Below are positions 8,129 through 16,546 of a DNA stretch of 64,000 nt, in pieces. How positions within the stretch are numbered: position 1 is the first letter of the stretch; each line of letters begins with the position of its first letter. This DNA comes from CALKAL01 sp051846895 (GTDB taxonomy: Bacteria; Bacillota; Bacilli; Bacillales; Alkalibacillaceae). The stretch is taken from contig JBPYCQ010000006.1 in the NCBI GenBank assembly GCA_051846895.1, positions 62,001 through 126,000 on the forward strand. The letters run 5' to 3'. The notes beneath the pieces were generated by a model. It saw only the letters and a program-made list of their open reading frames with translations. It did not search any database and was not told where the DNA came from. Position numbers and translations under genes: made by a program.

Positions 8129-8932
8129 TTGAAAGTGAAAGCGCACGAAATTAAACATGCCTTGCGAGAAAAGCATACTCATAACGACGACTTTTTTGCA
8201 ACAGAGGTAAAGAATGGACCAACACATTTAGCTAAAAAAGGTGAACTAGCGATTATTGATGGACTAGCCATTAAAAAGAGTTGGGTTAAACCCTGCATCA
8301 CAGGTTACGAAGTTAAAGTCTCTAGGTCAGATTTTTTAAACGACGACAAATGGCCAGCTTATAAGAACATGTGCCATAGGCTATATTTTGTTTGTCCGAC
8401 AGGATTAATACAGCCCGATGAGCTACCAGATGAGATTGGATTGATTTGGTACAATCCTGAAAAAAAGTCACTCTACACAAGAAAAAAGAGCATGTTTAGA
8501 GATATTGAAATGCCTTACGAGATGCTCTATTACATCATCATGAGCAAGTTAGAAAATACAAAGCATCCGTTCTTTGATAACAAAACAGAGTATTTCCAAG
8601 AGTACCTAGAAGACAAAATCAATGCTAAAAGATTAGGATTTGCTGTTGGGTCTAAGTTAATTGAGCAGGTAGCAGAACTGGAAGATAAAAATGCTGAACT
8701 TAAAAGAAGAGTAAACAAGTTAGAATCAAAAGCAGAAGAACTTCAATCTATTAAAGATATTCTCAAAAAACACGGAATTAGACCTTATAGTTTTAGCGTC
8801 ATAGAGGACTTAGACGAGGCATTGAGTTCATCTGTTCCTCGTCATTTAATCAGAGATTTGGAAGATATACAAGCAAAAAGTGAACGGATATTAAAAACGG
8901 TATCGCCACAGGAAGACGTGGTGAAAACATGA
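8129..8932 (+). CDS. MmcB-like PD-(D/E)XK protein with C-terminal coiled coil
   Basis: The N-terminal half (about residues 1-150) resembles MmcB-family DNA repair proteins: HNDDFFATEVKNGP, ELAIIDGLAIKKSW and GYEVKVSRSDFLNDDKW, where the Glu-x-Lys is the catalytic PD-(D/E)XK signature. Residues about 175-210 form a coiled coil. The exact reaction is unknown. TTG at 8129 follows GGGGTGAGG; a GTG at 8135 is an alternative. The stop overlaps the next start (ATGA). Confidence 0.78.
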   Translation: MKVKAHEIKHALREKHTHNDDFFATEVKNGPTHLAKKGELAIIDGLAIKKSWVKPCITGYEVKVSRSDFLNDDKWPAYKNMCHRLYFVCPTGLIQPDELPDEIGLIWYNPEKKSLYTRKKSMFRDIEMPYEMLYYIIMSKLENTKHPFFDNKTEYFQEYLEDKINAKRLGFAVGSKLIEQVAELEDKNAELKRRVNKLESKAEELQSIKDILKKHGIRPYSFSVIEDLDEALSSSVPRHLIRDLEDIQAKSERILKTVSPQEDVVKT

Positions 8933-9027
8933 GAAAGTGTATCTATTGCAATGTTAGAAATGCCCGAAGTGAAAAAAGTCACCTTTGTGAACGTTGTTTC
9001 AGAAAAATATTAAGGGAGAAGGCGTGA
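8929..9027 (+). CDS. Mini zinc-binding protein
   Basis: The 32-residue product has two CxxC pairs (CIYC and CERC) that would bind one zinc ion. Its ATG overlaps the preceding TGA, and GGAAGACGTGG upstream may serve as ribosome site. It is too short for standard gene callers. Function unknown. Confidence 0.6.
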   Translation: MRKCIYCNVRNARSEKSHLCERCFRKILREKA

Positions 9028-9034
9028 ATGGATA

Positions 9035-9844
9035 ATGGATCGTATAACGATTTTAAAGCGCATAGACGAGCTGGAAGAGTTACAGAAAACAGCTTCAGAA
9101 GAAAGATCTAAACAAATAGAAGCAGAAATCCAACGATTAGGACAGATGTTAACCTTGCCACGTCGCGAACAGAAAATTAAAGCACTTATTAAAAAAGGGC
9201 CCAACATGATGTTTTCAGAGGTAACTTGGTTACTAGAACAAGATTTTACACGTGATGAAGTGGCTGTTTGGTTGAACATGTCGAGAAGTCAATTACAAGA
9301 CTATTTAAAAAGACACGGATATAAACGGAAAGGCGAAGGACAAACAAGAAAACTAAAACCGAAAGGGGATGAAGACGTGAAGGGGAGAGCGCAAGGGAAC
9401 ATTGAAGAAGGTAAACGCTTATTGCGTGAGACGAGTTTATCTATCCCTAAAATCTCTAAAATGACTGGATGTACGGAAGCTAATCTTTATTATCATTCTT
9501 CAAAAATTCGAGGTAAGCAAAAGAAAAAGAGAGTAGAAGTCGCTCCAAAAGTTGAAACACCAGTAGAACAACCAAAAGACAAGGCAGCGATTCATTTTGA
9601 GATTTTACAGAATATGCACAAAATCTATCAATCTAAAAATAAAGATTACGGCGATAGCTTTGGTAAACAGTTTTCAGAGTACGGGATTATTTCAAGTGCG
9701 ATTCGATTAGAGGACAAGTTCCAGCGGTTCAAAAACTTGATCAAGAATAAAGCAGAAGTGAAGGACGAGAGTGTTGAAGATACACTTTTAGATATGGCTA
9801 ATTATTGTGTGATGACGTTGATTGAGCTACGAGGTAGGGAGTGA
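9035..9844 (+). CDS. HTH protein fused to a DUF1599 (Nmad1) domain
   Basis: Of 269 residues, 1-30 are a coiled coil. Two helix-turn-helix-like segments follow (DFTRDEVAVWLNMSRSQL near 75-95, and SIPKISKMTGCTEANLYYH near 135-155). After a Lys/Pro-rich linker the C-terminus (about 185-267) matches DUF1599: KNKDYGDSF, SAIRLEDKFQR and DTLLDMANYCVM. DUF1599 is named nucleotide modification associated domain 1, but its biochemistry is not firmly known. The fusion suggests DNA- or nucleotide-linked regulation. AAGGGAGAAGG lies upstream. Confidence 0.78.
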   Translation: MDRITILKRIDELEELQKTASEERSKQIEAEIQRLGQMLTLPRREQKIKALIKKGPNMMFSEVTWLLEQDFTRDEVAVWLNMSRSQLQDYLKRHGYKRKGEGQTRKLKPKGDEDVKGRAQGNIEEGKRLLRETSLSIPKISKMTGCTEANLYYHSSKIRGKQKKKRVEVAPKVETPVEQPKDKAAIHFEILQNMHKIYQSKNKDYGDSFGKQFSEYGIISSAIRLEDKFQRFKNLIKNKAEVKDESVEDTLLDMANYCVMTLIELRGRE

Positions 9845-9850
9845 AATTAA

Positions 9851-10228
9851 ATGAGAGAAATTAAGTTTAGAGCATGGGATAAGACAAACAACGTGATGAT
9901 ACCAAGTGAAGATTTGTTTATGGAATACCGTCACGACGAGCCATTTGTTGTTGGTATGATGCCATATTTAAGTGAAAACGAAGAGATTAACTTAACTTTT
10001 AATTTTGAACTCATGGAATACACAGGACTAAAAGATAAGAACGGAAAAGAGATTTTTGAAGGGGATATTGTTCGATGTTATGGTGGAGAATTTTATCACG
10101 GTATTTACGAATATGATGAAGATTTATTAGTCAAAGATATACGTTCATTACAAGATTTTATACACGCTGAATTTTTAGAAGTTATCGGCAACATCTACGA
10201 ACACCCACATCTTTTGAGTAGGGAGTGA
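9851..10228 (+). CDS. YopX family protein
   Basis: The 125-residue protein shows the YopX signature: MREIKFRAWDK at the start, ELMEYTGLKDKNGKEIFEGDIV in the middle and EVIGNIYEHPHLL at the end. YopX proteins are widespread in Gram-positive phages and of unknown function. It is preceded by GGTAGGGAG. Confidence 0.9.
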   Translation: MREIKFRAWDKTNNVMIPSEDLFMEYRHDEPFVVGMMPYLSENEEINLTFNFELMEYTGLKDKNGKEIFEGDIVRCYGGEFYHGIYEYDEDLLVKDIRSLQDFIHAEFLEVIGNIYEHPHLLSRE

Positions 10229-10244
10229 TTCCATCTTAAAACTC

Positions 10245-10604
10245 ATGATGTTTATTTTACCAATATTTAATGCACAGACAGACGTACCACAACAAGAATG
10301 GTTAACAGTCGAAGCAACAGCTTATACAGCATTTTGTGATACAGGTTGCATTGGAATAACACGAACAGGCTATGACGTTTCAGATACGATTTATTATGAC
10401 GGTATGCGCATTATTGCAGTTGATCCTGATGTTATTCCTTTGTATTCAGTCGTTGAGGTGGATACAGGCGTAAATAGATTTACAGCAATAGCCTTAGACA
10501 CAGGCGGAGCGATTAAAGGGAATCGGATTGATTTATTAGTGAAGGATAAACCGACTGCTTTTAAGTGGGGTAGACGGAATGTGAAAGTGAGGGTGGTTGA
10601 GTGA
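10245..10604 (+). CDS. 3D-domain protein, probably exported
   Basis: The C-terminal part matches the 3D domain (three conserved Asp) of YocH/YabE-type muralytic enzymes: IIAVDPDVIPLYS, then FTAIALDTGGAIKGNRIDLLV. The N-terminus MMFILPIFNAQ is hydrophobic and could be a short signal. The ribosome site is poorly placed (GGGAG about 20 nt upstream of the ATG), so the start is uncertain. Similar genes occur in phage early regions, where their role is unclear. It overlaps the next gene by 4 nt. Confidence 0.75.
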   Translation: MMFILPIFNAQTDVPQQEWLTVEATAYTAFCDTGCIGITRTGYDVSDTIYYDGMRIIAVDPDVIPLYSVVEVDTGVNRFTAIALDTGGAIKGNRIDLLVKDKPTAFKWGRRNVKVRVVE

Positions 10605-10792
10605 AGGTTCACAAAAGAAAAGTTAAACCAATAGAAGTTTATGTGACATGTGATAAGTGTAATATTCACTACCAAATGAGAAGGAAAATTAAACCCACTA
10701 CTAACAACTCTGAAATATACACGTATTATTGCAGAAACTGTGGTCATGAAGAGAAATCGTCAGAAAAATATCCAAGAATTGAATTTAAATAG
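10601..10792 (+). CDS. Zinc-ribbon small protein
   Basis: The 63-residue basic protein carries CDKC and CRNC pairs separated by about 26 residues, a typical zinc ribbon. It starts at GTG, overlapping the previous stop. No specific function is recognised. Confidence 0.65.
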   Translation: MKVHKRKVKPIEVYVTCDKCNIHYQMRRKIKPTTNNSEIYTYYCRNCGHEEKSSEKYPRIEFK

Positions 10793-10832
10793 TGTTGGTT
10801 GGTGTTTATGAGTGAGAGGAGTTGAATATTAA

Positions 10833-11081
10833 TTGATCACCATAACCAATATCAGTCGAGATTTTAAAATATCTCAAATTAGAACAGATGGTCACATGGT
10901 TCAAGAAATGGCCGAAGGTAACCCAGAAGTATTTATCGTTGATTATGTGATTTACATCGAGAATCAATTCACTACCTGTCAAACGACGATTCAAAAACCT
11001 GATCAAAACTTATCATTCGAAGAAGCGGAACAGATAATTATTAATCGATTAGAAATAGCGTTGAAAGAAGGTGCGTTTTAA
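10833..11081 (+). CDS. Phage protein of unknown function
   Basis: The 82-residue acidic protein has no recognised domain. Its TTG start is supported by GAGAGGAG 12 nt upstream, which is a long spacing, so the start is tentative. It overlaps the next gene by 1 nt. Confidence 0.6.
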   Translation: MITITNISRDFKISQIRTDGHMVQEMAEGNPEVFIVDYVIYIENQFTTCQTTIQKPDQNLSFEEAEQIIINRLEIALKEGAF

Positions 11082-11299
11082 TGCGAAAAATATATTATTA
11101 CCAAGAGCGTTTAACAAAGTGTCCGATGTGTTCGCGCTCTTATCCAGCGTATCTTATCCATACGTGCAGTCCGGACGATTTAAAAGCTATTATTACCCAA
11201 CAGAGTACAACGATACACTACTTGGAAGGACGAGTAAAAAGTTTAGAAGATGCCGTCTACCAATCGAATGCGATTATTTTACAGATATCAAAAAAATAA
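11081..11299 (+). CDS. Small Cys-containing coiled-coil protein
   Basis: The 72-residue product has CPMC and a later Cys (HTCS), possibly a zinc site, then a helical stretch (HYLEGRVKSLEDAVYQS) likely to form a coiled coil. GAAAGAAGGTG upstream fits as ribosome site. The position just before the helicase-primase gene suggests a replication accessory, by context only. Confidence 0.62.
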   Translation: MRKIYYYQERLTKCPMCSRSYPAYLIHTCSPDDLKAIITQQSTTIHYLEGRVKSLEDAVYQSNAIILQISKK

Positions 11300-11334
11300 G
11301 TTTCAGTCACCACAGAAAGTGAGGTGAACCCTTT

Positions 11335-13200
11335 TTGCTCAAATTTATAGAACTCGATGGAAAAGTGCCTAAACATAGCTTTGACACATTTAGCACCGAT
11401 CATACGCATTATCGAGACGCTGGTGTGATATTAAATAAAAAAGTAGTCGTTGTTGATTTTGATGACGAAGCATCAAGTGAAATCGGTCAATTAATCTATC
11501 AAAAGTACCCAACATTAAAAGTTAAGACAACGCGTGGCATGCACCTTTATTACCAAAAACCAACCAAAGTATTAATTAAAAACTGGACAAACAAATTAAC
11601 CAACGTCGGCGTATTGGTAGATTATAAGTTTGGCTCAAAGTCTCAAGGTGTCATTAAACAACAAGGCGTATTAAGGCCTATGGAGAACGACCATTTACTC
11701 GGACAGTGGGAGCAGTTACCGATGCTCCCAGCCGAGCTTTACCCAAGTAAGTTAAGCCAACCGTTACTTGGTTTGGACGAAGGCGATGGGCGTAACAGCT
11801 ATTTGTATACGCATATTTTAACTATGCGTGAAATGTACCATCAACTAATAGCCGACGAACGTATTTATGGGATTGCTCAATTTATAGATCAACACGTTTT
11901 CAAAAAGCCGCTCGATAAAAAGAAGGACGAGCTGAACGTCTTAATAAAGAATATTCTCGATAAAGAGTTAAAAGAACAAGAGAATGTATTTTTGGACCCT
12001 AAAAACGTCATTGAAATGAGTCGCTATTTTACAAGGGCACATCAGATTAAATATTACAATCAGTCGTTATACTTTAAGACCGGCGATGGTTGGATCAGTG
12101 ATGACAATAAGCTATTACGATTAATTGATCAAAAGATTGCTCTTAAACCACGTCAACAGTCGGAACTGTTAAAACGACTGGAAACCGATGCAGAATTAGT
12201 TGAACATGATATTTTCCCTATCAGATTTAACAATGGTTATATTTTAGATACAGAACACGAAGTAGTACCAATTGAATCAGAGTTTACGCCATTTAATTTA
12301 GACGTTACTTATGACGAACAAGCTTACGATGAGCATGTGGATGATTTTCTAAACTTTGTGACCAAAGGGAGAGTTGATCTACGACAAGTTCTGGAAGAAA
12401 TGTTTGGTCACATTTTAATGACTCACTCTTTTCCGCATAAGGCCTTCTTCTTAACGGGTGAGAGTGGGAGTAATGGGAAGTCGACATTACTTGAAATGCT
12501 CAATAACTTTGTTGGTGATTTAGGTCATACGTTAAGCTTGGAAGATTTTAATGAGTCGTTCCAGGTGGCGACATTAGACGGAAAATTAGTTAACGTTGGT
12601 GACGACATTGACGCGGCTTATTTAGAACGAAGTAAGAACTTCAAGACATTAGTGTCTGGGAACACGATCAGTGTAAGACGAATGTACGGAGAGCCATTTA
12701 AGTTAAAGTCCAAAGCAACACTTATTTTTACATGTAATGAAATGCCAACATTCAAGGATAAGTCAGGTGGGATTGCTCGTCGACTGGTCATCATTCCGTT
12801 TGATAACAAAGTTACGAAAGTAGATCCGAAGATTGACGAGAAACTTTCTAGTAATAATGCTAAGAGTTACTTGTTAAGACTCGCTCTTGAAGGAATGCAA
12901 CGCATTGTAACGAACGGTGGCATTAGTTATTCTGCAACGATTGAAGATACGACCAACAAGTACTTAACAGAGAATGATAGTGTTCTTAGTTACATTTATG
13001 ATCGTGAAGCGCAAGGTAAGACGATTGAAGGCTTAACAATAGATACAGTTTATACGCAATACACGATTTATTGTGAAGATAACGGATTAAAGCCAGTCGG
13101 AAAAATTGCCATGAGTAGACGGATTAATGCTGCTGGTTACACATCGAAAGTTAAAAAAATCAATGGGAAAACAAGAAAAGTTTATGAAAAAACTGGGTAA
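11335..13200 (+). CDS. Helicase-primase, P4/D5 type
   Basis: The 621-residue protein has an N-terminal prim-pol-like region (VVVVDFDD near 35 and TTRGMHLYY near 65), a D5-type middle, and a superfamily 3 helicase with Walker A GESGSNGKSTLLEML, Walker B VNVGDDID and sensor I LIFTCNEMP. The C-terminus is a basic winged-helix-like region. Such proteins prime and unwind phage DNA and bind the origin. An iteron-rich region begins right after the stop, consistent with origin recognition by this protein. TTG start after GTGAGGTGAA. Confidence 0.9.
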   Translation: MLKFIELDGKVPKHSFDTFSTDHTHYRDAGVILNKKVVVVDFDDEASSEIGQLIYQKYPTLKVKTTRGMHLYYQKPTKVLIKNWTNKLTNVGVLVDYKFGSKSQGVIKQQGVLRPMENDHLLGQWEQLPMLPAELYPSKLSQPLLGLDEGDGRNSYLYTHILTMREMYHQLIADERIYGIAQFIDQHVFKKPLDKKKDELNVLIKNILDKELKEQENVFLDPKNVIEMSRYFTRAHQIKYYNQSLYFKTGDGWISDDNKLLRLIDQKIALKPRQQSELLKRLETDAELVEHDIFPIRFNNGYILDTEHEVVPIESEFTPFNLDVTYDEQAYDEHVDDFLNFVTKGRVDLRQVLEEMFGHILMTHSFPHKAFFLTGESGSNGKSTLLEMLNNFVGDLGHTLSLEDFNESFQVATLDGKLVNVGDDIDAAYLERSKNFKTLVSGNTISVRRMYGEPFKLKSKATLIFTCNEMPTFKDKSGGIARRLVIIPFDNKVTKVDPKIDEKLSSNNAKSYLLRLALEGMQRIVTNGGISYSATIEDTTNKYLTENDSVLSYIYDREAQGKTIEGLTIDTVYTQYTIYCEDNGLKPVGKIAMSRRINAAGYTSKVKKINGKTRKVYEKTG

Positions 13201-13203
13201 AAG

Positions 13204-13474
13204 GGTTACGGATGGTTACGGATAATATTTTTTATCCGTAACCTCTATAAATACTTATATATCAATATATATACTTATTTTTCTTTTAAAGTTACAGATA
13301 ATAATAGTAAAAAGTATATAAAAAATAAAAGTGACTATAGGTGAAGTAAAAAAATAAAAGGGAGTAGAAAAAATGATTTTATCCGTAACCCGTAACCTTT
13401 CGTTTCTAACCCTTGATGTATAAAGGTTTAACGGCTTTTATATTTTTGATTTAGGTTACGGATTAACCGTAACC
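13204..13474. repeat. Iteron cluster, probable phage replication origin
   Basis: The 10-bp unit GGTTACGGAT or its reverse occurs exactly at 13204, 13214, 13234 (inverted), 13381 (inverted) and 13454, with one-mismatch copies at 13290, 13388 (inverted) and 13465 (inverted). Copies 13214-13243 form a hairpin with a 12-bp stem and no T-run, so it is not a terminator. About 135 bp of AT-rich DNA lies between the outer groups. This layout, next to the helicase-primase gene, is that of an iteron origin. The 303-bp gap holds no gene apart from a doubtful 16-codon ORF at 13374. Confidence 0.75.
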
Positions 13475-13503
13475 GCAGGTCAATCTTGGCAAGGAGGGAT
13501 TAT

Positions 13504-13935
13504 GTGAGTCTAGCGATAGATTTAACTAAATCAACGTTTAAAAAGATTGAAGCTGAATGGTTTAATTATCATCGAACGTTGAAAGAAATCAATATTTTAC
13601 GAGAAGAGATTATGAATCCATATAATGAAGAAGTTGATCATAACGTTGGTGGTGGGAAAAGTAATGAAGTCGGGAAACCAACCGAACGGATTGCGACACG
13701 ATTAACGACGAATAAGCAGCTGAAGTATTTAACTGAAGTCACTGAAGCAATTGAAGAAGTGTATAATGCTCTTCCTGACGATTATAAGAAATTAGTTCAG
13801 CTAAGATATTGGAGCAAAAGTCGTCAATTAACTTGGGATGGAATTGCATTAGAATTGAACATAAGTAGACGACAGGCTTTGTACTGGCGTAAAGAGATTA
13901 TTCAAGCGACAAGTGAAGTGTTAGGGTGGCGGTAA
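13504..13935 (+). CDS. RinA/ArpU-type phage transcription regulator
   Basis: The 143-residue protein ends in a sigma-like helix-turn-helix (WDGIALELNISRRQALYWRKEI) after the pattern LVQLRYWSK, as in RinA/ArpU late regulators of Gram-positive phages. These proteins switch on packaging and virion genes. GTG at 13504 is chosen because AAGGAGGG (13491-13498) gives correct spacing; TTG 13486 is open but has no site. It is placed between replication and packaging genes, as expected. Confidence 0.82.
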   Translation: MSLAIDLTKSTFKKIEAEWFNYHRTLKEINILREEIMNPYNEEVDHNVGGGKSNEVGKPTERIATRLTTNKQLKYLTEVTEAIEEVYNALPDDYKKLVQLRYWSKSRQLTWDGIALELNISRRQALYWRKEIIQATSEVLGWR

Positions 13936-13940
13936 CCCAA

Positions 13941-13991
13941 TGCACTAAGTTTGCACTTTTGGGCCTATAACTAAGTTTATTATGTTACTAT
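13941..13991 (+). promoter_or_regulatory. Candidate late promoter with activator repeat
   Basis: TGCAC occurs twice (13941 and 13952) in a direct repeat TGCACTAAGTTTGCACTTTT, and TGTTACTAT (extended -10, TACTAT at 13986-13991) follows with no good -35. This is the expected form of a promoter that needs the RinA/ArpU-like protein encoded just upstream. Evidence is positional. Confidence 0.4.
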
Positions 13992-14094
13992 ACAACAATT
14001 GTAGATTGCATGCTTCGACTTTATGAATGACTTGTTTCGTATTACTCCCTTAAAAATTCGTGACCTGGCGAAGTAAAATAAGCAGGAGAATGTT

Positions 14095-14136
14095 AAAAAA
14101 GACACTCACTCGGGTTGTGTGGGTGTCTTTTCTTTT
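14095..14136 (+). terminator. Rho-independent terminator
   Basis: A 9-bp stem (GACACTCAC with GTGGGTGTC) is flanked by A6 before and TTTTCTTTT after. It ends the early/replication transcript ahead of the DUF4145 gene. Confidence 0.8.
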
Positions 14137-14192
14137 AGAAGGAATTTCTCCCTTTTTGTCGAAATGTTAGTGGTGAGAGGGGAGGTGTGAGG

Positions 14193-14879
14193 ATGATTGA
14201 AGTACAAGCTTTAACTTTTGAAGAGGGAAAGGCAAAAAGAATAAATAAGTTTATTAATAAAATGCCAGATATTTGTCCGTTATGTAATAAAGGAATTAGA
14301 CCGATACCTATCGAAGCATGTGTTAGTAAAAAACTAATTGATGAAGATTTACAATATATATTTAAATGTACATTAGATGATTGTAAAAACTTATTTATTG
14401 CTTATTATACTTCTAAAAGCTTTTATGGAGACAAATTTACATTTAGATATACTAGACCGGTTAATATTGAAAGTGCAAAATTTCCCGAAGAAATAGAGTC
14501 GTTTTCAAAAGACTTTATTAATATATATAATCAGGCACAGCATGCAGAAAAACTAAACTTAGACCAGATAGCTGGAGTAGGTTACAGAAAGTCTTTGGAA
14601 TTTTTGATAAAGGATTACCTTATTAAAGTTAAAGAAAAAGAAGAAGAAAGTATTAAGAAAACTTATTTAGCTACATGTATCAATAATTTTATTGATGATC
14701 AAAGGATAAAAAATGTAGCTGAAAGAGCAGCTTGGTTAGGGAATGACGAAACGCATTATCATAGAAAGTTTGAAGATAAAGATATTAAAGACTTAAAAGA
14801 CTTGATTGAATTAACTGTTTATTGGATTACATCAGAAATTAAAACAGAGATATTAATATCAGAAATGCAAAAGAAATAA
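14193..14879 (+). CDS. DUF4145 protein, likely phage cargo gene
   Basis: The N-terminus has a zinc-like CPLC plus two further Cys (KCTLDDC). The C-terminal half matches DUF4145: GVGYRKSLEFLIKDYL, then ATCINNFIDDQRIKNVAERAAWLGNDETHY. DUF4145 occurs with restriction enzymes and other defence genes but its biochemistry is not established. The gene is more AT-rich than its neighbours and stands alone between two hairpins, so it looks like an independently expressed moron. ATG 14193 has GGGGAGGTG 7 nt upstream. Confidence 0.82.
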   Translation: MIEVQALTFEEGKAKRINKFINKMPDICPLCNKGIRPIPIEACVSKKLIDEDLQYIFKCTLDDCKNLFIAYYTSKSFYGDKFTFRYTRPVNIESAKFPEEIESFSKDFINIYNQAQHAEKLNLDQIAGVGYRKSLEFLIKDYLIKVKEKEEESIKKTYLATCINNFIDDQRIKNVAERAAWLGNDETHYHRKFEDKDIKDLKDLIELTVYWITSEIKTEILISEMQKK

Positions 14880-14901
14880 CTTTTTCAGATTAAATTAATT
14901 G

Positions 14902-14933
14902 GACACTTACTCATCCGAGTAGGTGTCTATTTA
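14902..14933 (+). terminator. Hairpin terminator after the DUF4145 gene
   Basis: GACACTTACTC pairs along all 11 positions with GAGTAGGTGTC around a 4-nt loop, followed by TATTTATA. The arm resembles that of the hairpin at 14101, so the cargo gene is bracketed by two related hairpins. Confidence 0.65.
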
Positions 14934-14998
14934 TATGGGCAGGAGTTTTAGGGATAGCGATGCGTGGTGGGGCTTATCGCATAAATGAGGTGTGTCTG

Positions 14999-16210
14999 TT
15001 GAAGTGGACAAAGGAAGAGCATAATTATTTGGTCGAGTTAAGGCAAAAAGGTCTTACATGGCAAATGATTGCTGAAAAAATGACGATGAAGTTTGGTAAG
15101 AAATTCAGAAAAGAACAATGTCGTTCCAGATGGCGTAATCATCGTCATTTAATCAATCCAGATACAGATCCTAGAGAAGAGTATCCAACCAAAATAACTA
15201 AACATAGCGATGGTTCAATGGATATAGACCAACTCATCGAAATATCTAAAACTGATTTGAAAGATGATGATTACATTCTAAAGGCTCACGGTTATGATCC
15301 AGAGAAGTGGGAGATTACCAGTCATCAGTTTAGTATGTGGAATCATCATAATAAACAAGATGGTACGATTACACTTTATGCGAGCAAGGTGAAAATTGCG
15401 CCAAAGAAGTATGAGTTCAACGAAGCTGCCATCATCAAGGCGATCGATAAGCTACCAACCATACATATACCAAAGGTCACATCAAAAGCTCCAGGAGATA
15501 GACCGTACCTCAATGTTCCTTTATTCGATATGCACTTTGGTATAGCTGATTATGATTATTACAAACCGTTACAAGAACGTATTCTTTATTACTTGGAACA
15601 ACCAAGAAAAGACGTGCTCTTTATTATTGGTCAGGATCTGTTTCATAATGATGACTTCAGAGGGCGTACATCAAGTGGTCGAGAGATTGAAAAAGTAAAC
15701 ATGGAACAAGCAGAAGAAGATGCCTGGAAGTTTTACGTGCCACTTGTTGAAAAGGCCATTAAACACAGTAATCAAATTCATGTCTACTATTCGGTGGGCA
15801 ATCATGACGAGTATGCTGGGTGGGCCTTTGTAAAAGCTTTGTCACGTGTTTATGGTAATCAAGCTAACTTTGATACTCGATTTAAGGAACGTAAGGTGCA
15901 TATGCTTGGTTCTAATTTTATTGGTATGAATCACTCAGATAAAAGAAAGATGAAGAAGTTGCCCGAGAACTTTGCAACAGAGTTTCCGAGAGAATGGTCG
16001 ATGGCAACAACAAGAGAAGTGTTTGTTGGTCATGAACATCGTGAAGAAGTCGTTATGGTTAATGATGACGGTGGTTTGGTATTAAGGCGTATGTCGACAG
16101 GTAACATCATTGATGATTGGCATGATCAGATGGGATATACAACAGCGCATAAACGCTTTCAGATATTTGAGTATAACGAGAATGAGGTAAGGGATTTGCA
16201 TTATGTCTAG
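14999..16210 (+). CDS. Metallophosphatase with N-terminal Myb/SANT-like DNA-binding segment
   Basis: The N-terminus (WTKEEHNYLVELRQKG, then CRSRWRNH) is a Myb/SANT-like helical domain. From about residue 165 a calcineurin-like phosphoesterase follows, with metal motifs FDMHFG, GQDLFHND, SVGNHDEY and FVGHEHRE. Such proteins are common just before HNH and terminase genes in siphophages; a role at the packaging site has been suggested but not proved. TTG 14999 is preferred (GAGGTG upstream); ATG 14960 is an open alternative adding 13 residues. Confidence 0.82.
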   Translation: MKWTKEEHNYLVELRQKGLTWQMIAEKMTMKFGKKFRKEQCRSRWRNHRHLINPDTDPREEYPTKITKHSDGSMDIDQLIEISKTDLKDDDYILKAHGYDPEKWEITSHQFSMWNHHNKQDGTITLYASKVKIAPKKYEFNEAAIIKAIDKLPTIHIPKVTSKAPGDRPYLNVPLFDMHFGIADYDYYKPLQERILYYLEQPRKDVLFIIGQDLFHNDDFRGRTSSGREIEKVNMEQAEEDAWKFYVPLVEKAIKHSNQIHVYYSVGNHDEYAGWAFVKALSRVYGNQANFDTRFKERKVHMLGSNFIGMNHSDKRKMKKLPENFATEFPREWSMATTREVFVGHEHREEVVMVNDDGGLVLRRMSTGNIIDDWHDQMGYTTAHKRFQIFEYNENEVRDLHYV

Positions 16211-16541
16211 TTATAAATCAAGAGAACAAAAGCGAAAATTCTACGATAGTCAATCTTGGAAAAGACTACGAGAATTTATTAAGAAACGTGACAACTATGA
16301 ATGCCAGGAGTGTAAGCGGAAAGGTCGAGTAACGGTTGATACAAATGAATACAGTGAATCAGCCAAGCGAAAGAAGATAGCATTAGTTGTAGATCATATT
16401 AAAGAGCTAGAAGATTATCCAGAGTTAGCACTTGATGAAGATAACCTGGAGACGCTTTGTGTGAACTGTCATAACCAAAAGCATGGAAGAGTGTTTGAGT
16501 TTAATAAACGAGAAGCGAAATGGAATGATGAACGTTGGTAA
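16203..16541 (+). CDS. HNH endonuclease of the packaging module
   Basis: The 112-residue protein has an HNH motif: CQEC, then LVVDHIKELED, LDEDNLETLCVNCHNQKHG. HNH proteins next to the terminase genes of cos phages assist TerL in cutting concatemers. The gene overlaps the metallophosphatase gene by 8 nt and is followed by the G-rich cos-like segment. Confidence 0.92.
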   Translation: MSSYKSREQKRKFYDSQSWKRLREFIKKRDNYECQECKRKGRVTVDTNEYSESAKRKKIALVVDHIKELEDYPELALDEDNLETLCVNCHNQKHGRVFEFNKREAKWNDERW

Positions 16542-16546
16542 CAATA

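Noticed and set aside
13214..13243. Hairpin after the helicase-primase gene as a terminator
   Set aside because: The stem is good but no T-run follows; its arms are iteron copies, so it fits the origin better.
13374..13424. 16-codon ORF (MILSVTRN...) with AAGGGAG upstream, as a leader peptide
   Set aside because: It runs through two iteron copies, so its sequence is fixed by the repeats. No attenuator structure follows. Left as unproved.
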